From Bin87 sp965261925 (GTDB lineage Bacteria; Chloroflexota; Dehalococcoidia; Lucifugimonadales; UBA3495): a stretch of DNA of 64,000 nt. Below are positions 60,116 through 64,000 of the stretch, one piece after another. The translations under genes and the position numbers were made by a program. Below the pieces are notes generated by a model, which was not told the DNA's origin, ran no database searches, and worked only from the letters and a program-made list of their open reading frames with translations. The stretch spans positions 3,596,001-3,660,000 of the forward strand of contig OZ253486.1 of NCBI GenBank assembly GCA_965261925.1, written 5' to 3'. The first letter of the stretch is position 1. Each line of letters opens with the position of its first letter.

Positions 60116-60831
60116 TGACCACACCCTCTCAGCCGGGACGCCTCTACGGAGTTGGCGTCGGCCCTGGAGATCCGGAACTGCTGACCGTGAAGGCGCAGCG
60201 GGTGCTCCAGTCCGTCCCCGTTATCTGGGTGCCCCAGGCCGGGATCAGTTCTGAGAGTTATGCCTACACCATCATCAGGGGCATCATCGACGAGGAACGG
60301 CAGGAAGTCGTGCGGGCCAAGTTCCCCACCAACGACGAGGACGCGGCCGGTGAGGTCTGGCGAGGCGCCGCTCGCGACCTTGCAGCCCGCCTGGAAGCGG
60401 GCAGCGACGTGGCCTTCATCACCGAAGGCGACCCGATGCTGTACAGCACCTTCGCCTACGTTCTGGAGACAATCCAGGAGGAATACCCTCACCTTCCGGT
60501 CGAGGTTGTGCCCGGCGTATCGTCGGTCATGGCCGCTGCCGCGTCGGCGGCGGCTCCGCTGGTCCACCACGGGCAACGCCTGGCCATCCTGCCGGCCGTG
60601 TATGGCATCGACGACCTGCGCGAAGCCATCGCCCTCTACGACACCATCGTCCTGATGAAGGTCAATCGGACCTTGCTGGACGCCCTGGCCAACCTGGAAC
60701 GGCTGGGCCTGGCCGGCCGCACCATCTACGTCCGGCGTGCCACCACCGAAAGCGAACGCGTCGTACGCAACATCCAGGAACTGTCCGCCGAGGACCTTGA
60801 CTACTTCTCACTACTCATCATCCGGCGCTGA
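60115..60831 (+). CDS. cbiL: Cobalt-precorrin-2 C20-methyltransferase
   Basis: The product is 238 residues from MTTPSQPGRLYGVGVGPGDP. The tetrapyrrole methylase motif GVGVGPGDPELLTVKAQRVL and the VAFITEGDPMLYSTFAYVLE loop support the C20 enzyme. The start is coupled by the TAATG overlap with cbiT; an in-frame ATG at 60100 is less likely. It is followed by cbiF 30 bases later. Confidence 0.94.
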   Translation: MTTPSQPGRLYGVGVGPGDPELLTVKAQRVLQSVPVIWVPQAGISSESYAYTIIRGIIDEERQEVVRAKFPTNDEDAAGEVWRGAARDLAARLEAGSDVAFITEGDPMLYSTFAYVLETIQEEYPHLPVEVVPGVSSVMAAAASAAAPLVHHGQRLAILPAVYGIDDLREAIALYDTIVLMKVNRTLLDALANLERLGLAGRTIYVRRATTESERVVRNIQELSAEDLDYFSLLIIRR

Positions 60832-60860
60832 CGAGCCCGACACCACGGAGGCATGACCAC

Positions 60861-61754
60861 ATGGCGAACGACGGCAAGGTCTACATCATCGGCGCCGGGC
60901 CGGGGGACCCCGAACTCCTCACCTTGAAGGCCAAGCGCATCATCGACGGCGCGGATGTGATCATCTACGCCGACTCGCTGGTGCCTGAAGAGATCGCCGG
61001 GTTCGCAAAGCCTGGCGCGATCGTCTATGGCAGCAAGGAGATGGCCCTGCCCGAGATCATGGAGGTCACGCTGCAGGCCGTATCCGAGGGCAAGACCGTG
61101 GCCCGTATCCAGAGCGGCGACCCGTCGTTGTACGGCGCAACCCTGGAGCAGATGCGGATCCTGGAGCGTGAAAGGGTTGACTACGAGATCATCCCCGGCG
61201 TGAGCGCCGCCTTTGCCGCCGCCGCCGTCCTCAAGGCCGAGCTGACCGTGCCCGAGGTCTCCCAGACGGTGATTATGACCCGCGCCGAAGGACGCGTCGC
61301 CATGCCGGAGGGCGAGAGCCTGATCGACCTGGCCCGCCACGGCAGCACCCTGGTCATCTTCCTCAGCGTCACCCGCATGTTCCGCATCGCGAACCAACTT
61401 CAGGAAGCTGGGTATCCGGCCGATACGCCCGTCGCGGTGGCGTACCGCGTGGGTTGGCCCGATCAGCAGATCATACGCGGCACGCTCACCGACATCGCCG
61501 AGAAGGTGCGCGACGCCAAGATCACCCTCCAAGCCCTGATCATCGTCGGCAAGGCGGTGGACCCCAACCTGCTGGATCCTGCGTCCGACGAACGGGTGGC
61601 CGTTTCCCACCTCTACTCCGACGAGTACACCCATCTCTACCGCCGCGCCGGACAGGGCGACCACGCGGCTGCCGACCGGACCGAGCTCTACGAGGCCGGC
61701 GGTTACGAGGTCCAACCGGAACGCGCGGTCCACACGTCTACCGGCGACGACTAA
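60861..61754 (+). CDS. cbiF: Cobalt-precorrin-4 C11-methyltransferase
   Basis: The product is 297 residues. The family motifs are VYIIGAGPGDPELLTLKAKR, VARIQSGDPSLYGATLEQMR and IIPGVSAAFAAAAVLKAELT. The C-terminus extends about 35 residues beyond the usual methylase core with a charged tail. GGAGG precedes the ATG. It ends three bases before cbiG. Confidence 0.95.
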   Translation: MANDGKVYIIGAGPGDPELLTLKAKRIIDGADVIIYADSLVPEEIAGFAKPGAIVYGSKEMALPEIMEVTLQAVSEGKTVARIQSGDPSLYGATLEQMRILERERVDYEIIPGVSAAFAAAAVLKAELTVPEVSQTVIMTRAEGRVAMPEGESLIDLARHGSTLVIFLSVTRMFRIANQLQEAGYPADTPVAVAYRVGWPDQQIIRGTLTDIAEKVRDAKITLQALIIVGKAVDPNLLDPASDERVAVSHLYSDEYTHLYRRAGQGDHAAADRTELYEAGGYEVQPERAVHTSTGDD

Positions 61755-61757
61755 CCG

Positions 61758-63347
61758 GTGACTGGCATGCCCGATCCGGACGCCGCCTCGAACCAAACCG
61801 CCATTATCGCGGTGTCCCGGCCGGGTGCGGTTCTGGCCCGTCGGTTGGCGGCGTCCATGAGCGACGCCGCGCTGTATCTGGAGCGGCGAACCGGCGAGGA
61901 TTCGTCGGCCGGCATTGAGGGTCATCAGTATTACGATCTGCCCCTGCGGCCGGTGATCCAGGACCTGTTCACCCGGTACGGAGCGTTGGTGGTCTTCCTG
62001 CCCGTTGGCGCCGCCGTCCGCCTGCTCGCCCCCGTGCTAGGCAGCAAACGGCAGGACCCGGCGGTGGTATGCGTCGACGATGCCGGCCGTTACGCGGTCA
62101 GCGTGCTCTCCGGCCACGTCGGGGGCGCGGATGCGCTGGCGCACCGGGTTGCGGACGCCATCGGAGCACGGGCCATCGTCACCTCCGCATCCGACGCCCT
62201 GGCGGTCACCGCCATCGACCTCGTGGGTCGTGACGCGGGGTGGCGCGTTGAAGCATCCCCAACCGACCTCACCCGGGCGGCAGCGGCCGTGGTCAACGGC
62301 GATCCGGTGGCCCTGTGGCTGGATCCCGAAACGGGAGCCGCGTGGCCCGATGGCACCCCGTTGTCGGAGAACATATTCCCAGTAGCCAGCCTCAGCGACT
62401 TGCGGGATCCCGGCTACACCGCAGTCCTCATCGTGTCTGATCGCCTCTTGGACATTGAGACCGGTCGCCCGCTGATAACCTACCGCCCGCCTACGCTGGT
62501 GGCGGGCGTGGGCTGCCGCCGCGGCGTGGCGGAAGACCACCTGCGCGGGTTGTTGCAGGACACGTTACGGACGAACAGGTTGGCAATACGCAGCCTCAAG
62601 CAACTGGCCACCGCCGACATCAAGGCCGACGAAGCCGGCATAATCGCTCTGGCCGAGACCCTCGACGTGAACGTGGCGATCTACGATGCTGTCCAGTTAA
62701 ATGCGGTTCCGGCAAACCAGCCCAATCCGGCGGGAACAGCCGCCGGCCTCCACCGGCCCACGCCATCCGCCGCGCACGACCTGCTCGGCGTATTCGGCGT
62801 CGCCGAGCCGGCCGCCATGCTGGCCTCGGGAGCAGACGGGGTCATCGTACCCCGGACCAAGTCCGACCGTGCTACCATTGCTGTAGCGCGCATCCCGTCG
62901 GCGAAGGGAAATGCGCCGGAGCTAGCGGCAATGGACGAACCGGAAACTGTGGCGCTGGGAGAGGCTCTGCTGGCAGCCGCCCAGCGGGAAATCGGCAAAG
63001 GCAACCTGCACGAAGGCGCGGGGCTGGTCTGGGAGGCCACTATGGAAGCGTTGGCGGCGGCCGCTGAGCGCTGTGGTCGGCCATGCCGCAACCGGGACGA
63101 AGCCTTGGCGTTCGTCAATTACCTGGACGACACCGCCGCCGACCCTGCCGATGAGATCTACACCCACCGCAATTTGGCAGCCTTCTCCGTAGCGGACTCT
63201 TACCGTGAGGAATACCGCGGCGAGGCGAGCTCGCTCGGCGACCCTGAGCTTCGATGGGATTCCGACGATTTCGCGACGCGACTTCAATCGGTTCGCCGTT
63301 TCGTCAGGTCACTGAACGAACGTACCGCCGGCAGCCGGGCTCCGTGA
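61758..63347 (+). CDS. cbiG: Cobalt-precorrin-5A hydrolase with an extra C-terminal helical domain
   Basis: The product is 529 residues. CbiG parts are visible: GALVVFLPVGAAVRLLAPVL, SVLSGHVGGADALAHRVADA and GVGCRRGVAEDHLRGLLQDT with the C-terminal CbiG segment up to about residue 375. It opens the delta-lactone in the anaerobic pathway. From about residue 392 an all-helical domain follows (EALLAAAQREIGKGNLHEGA, VWEATMEALAAAAERCGRPC, YTHRNLAAFSVADSYREEYR) that is not part of CbiG. It resembles the small protein encoded next. I read it as a HEPN/PaREP1-like four-helix module; this assignment is tentative. Confidence 0.88.
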   Translation: MTGMPDPDAASNQTAIIAVSRPGAVLARRLAASMSDAALYLERRTGEDSSAGIEGHQYYDLPLRPVIQDLFTRYGALVVFLPVGAAVRLLAPVLGSKRQDPAVVCVDDAGRYAVSVLSGHVGGADALAHRVADAIGARAIVTSASDALAVTAIDLVGRDAGWRVEASPTDLTRAAAAVVNGDPVALWLDPETGAAWPDGTPLSENIFPVASLSDLRDPGYTAVLIVSDRLLDIETGRPLITYRPPTLVAGVGCRRGVAEDHLRGLLQDTLRTNRLAIRSLKQLATADIKADEAGIIALAETLDVNVAIYDAVQLNAVPANQPNPAGTAAGLHRPTPSAAHDLLGVFGVAEPAAMLASGADGVIVPRTKSDRATIAVARIPSAKGNAPELAAMDEPETVALGEALLAAAQREIGKGNLHEGAGLVWEATMEALAAAAERCGRPCRNRDEALAFVNYLDDTAADPADEIYTHRNLAAFSVADSYREEYRGEASSLGDPELRWDSDDFATRLQSVRRFVRSLNERTAGSRAP

Positions 63348-63721
63348 CTGGCGAAGCGCACTATGCGACCGCGGAAACGCTGTTGAATGTGTCCGGGGAG
63401 ATGCGCAGCGAGCCTCAAACCACGCTGATCGCCGCAGAATTGGTGTGGGGAGCTACCGTCCATGCTTGCGCCGCCATCGCCCATCGTGCCGGTCGCAGAC
63501 CGTCGCACCCACTGCAACGGAGACAGATGGAGAGGTTGTTAGCATTTGCACTCGCAGACCCAACCACCCTGAGCGCCCTGGAAGACGGGATGCACGTGGC
63601 CCAACAACGGCTGCACAATCATTTTTACACCGGCCGGCTTGGCGGTGACGAACTGGCGCGCTATCTGCAAATCGGCGTCGAGCACGTGAGAAGCCTGTTG
63701 CAAATCGCGCAACACCCGTGA
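63344..63721 (+). CDS. Small helical protein, HEPN/PaREP1-like
   Basis: The product is 125 residues from a GTG whose last two bases begin the cbiG stop (GTGA overlap). It is predicted to be all-helical: ETLLNVSGEMRSEPQTTLIA, ELVWGATVHACAAIAHRAG, RRQMERLLAFALADPTTLSA and HVAQQRLHNHFYTGRLGGDE. The ELVWGAT...AIAHRAGRRPSHP pattern parallels LVWEAT...AAERCGRPC in the C-terminal domain of CbiG, so the two modules look like relatives. Function unknown; the tight coupling implies a role with the cobalamin operon. Confidence 0.7.
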   Translation: MTGEAHYATAETLLNVSGEMRSEPQTTLIAAELVWGATVHACAAIAHRAGRRPSHPLQRRQMERLLAFALADPTTLSALEDGMHVAQQRLHNHFYTGRLGGDELARYLQIGVEHVRSLLQIAQHP

Positions 63722-63766
63722 CATCACGGCACTGAACAAATTTGGCATCGGTCGATTGGAAGGACG

Positions 63767-64000
63767 ATGAACTCTGGAAAACTCTACCTCGTCGGTCTCG
63801 GGCCCGGTGACGCCGGCCACCTGACGCCGGCCGCCGCCGCCGCTATCGCCGACAGCGATGAGTTGGTCGGCTACCACTATTACATCGAGCAGGTGGCGGA
63901 ACCGGCCGCCGGCAAGACGCTGCACAGCATGGAACTGGGTCAGGAACTGGAACGCGCGGCCCTGGCCGTGGACATTGCCTACTCGGGCAAAACGGTGGCG
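63767..64000 (+). CDS. cbiH: Cobalt-precorrin-3B C17-methyltransferase, C-terminus beyond window
   Basis: The frame starts at 63767 (MNSGKLYLVGLGPGDAGHLT) after GGAAGGAC and stays open to the window end (78 codons). LVGLGPGDAGHLTPAAAAAI and DELVGYHYYIEQV are typical of the C17-methyltransferase CbiH/CobJ N-terminus. It continues the cobalamin operon. Confidence 0.9.
   Translation, partial: MNSGKLYLVGLGPGDAGHLTPAAAAAIADSDELVGYHYYIEQVAEPAAGKTLHSMELGQELERAALAVDIAYSGKTVA

Noticed and set aside
1..64000. tRNA or rRNA genes
   Set aside because: No tRNA-like cloverleaf sequence or rRNA stretch was recognised by eye; a covariance-model scan was not possible here.

Overview
The window is GC-rich (hand-counted 60-base samples of housekeeping genes give about 70% G+C). 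It suggests a heterotrophic member of the Chloroflexota, most like the Dehalococcoidia/SAR202 group. That placement is inference from gene content: flavin-dependent luciferase-like monooxygenase, CaiB/BaiF CoA-transferase, hydantoinase HyuA/HyuB, enoyl-CoA hydratase, a thiamine-diphosphate decarboxylase-like enzyme, a reductive-dehalogenase-like iron-sulfur protein and an anaerobic-type cobalamin pathway. No rRNA or tRNA gene was seen to confirm it.

Bases 1-14,800 are a decaying, insertion-sequence-rich zone built over a urea-use operon on the minus strand, in the order urtA, urtB, glnA, ureA, ureB, ureC. urtA is split by an IS21-family element with a 5-bp target duplication. ureB is split by an ISAs1-family element with perfect 18-bp ends and a 10-bp duplication. 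urtB is joined in frame to the tail of urtE, so the second half of urtB, all of urtC and urtD, and the first half of urtE are missing. An IS5/IS427-type element sits 8 bp upstream of the urtA start and is itself split by an IS66-type element with an 8-bp duplication. A degenerate IS1380-type element and fragments of a fibronectin-III-like gene follow.

Bases 14,800-31,000 hold catabolic genes: a ThDP enzyme divergent from a luciferase-like monooxygenase, two epoxide-hydrolase-type alpha/beta hydrolases, a metal-dependent amidohydrolase, an Asp-box beta-propeller, a small flavin-binding protein, and a five-gene minus-strand operon (M20 peptidase, enoyl-CoA hydratase, SelA-like PLP enzyme, HyuA, HyuB). 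Two copies of a mobile-looking, inverted-repeat-bounded element (22.5 and 30.7 kb) share a core sequence.

Bases 31,000-55,800 are mostly core genes: dnaX-ebfC-recR-recO, biotin carboxylase and biotin carrier protein, uvrA, a brkB-like membrane protein, signal peptidase, pheA, a TrkA/TrkH potassium system and leuS. Among them lie a probably strongly expressed two-cluster iron-sulfur reductase-like gene, an orphan amino-acid-binding lipoprotein, and a divergent pair that may be a defence locus: a pentapeptide-repeat/TIR protein and a DNA methyltransferase fused to an HNH nuclease domain. The methyltransferase has a low-GC central segment that looks like an exchanged target-recognition module.

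Bases 55,800-64,000 carry two small retropepsin-like genes of lower GC content, then a tightly packed cobalamin operon (cobH, cbiX, cbiD, cbiT, cbiL, cbiF, cbiG, a small helical protein, cbiH) running off the window end. CbiG carries an extra helical domain resembling the small protein encoded next to it.
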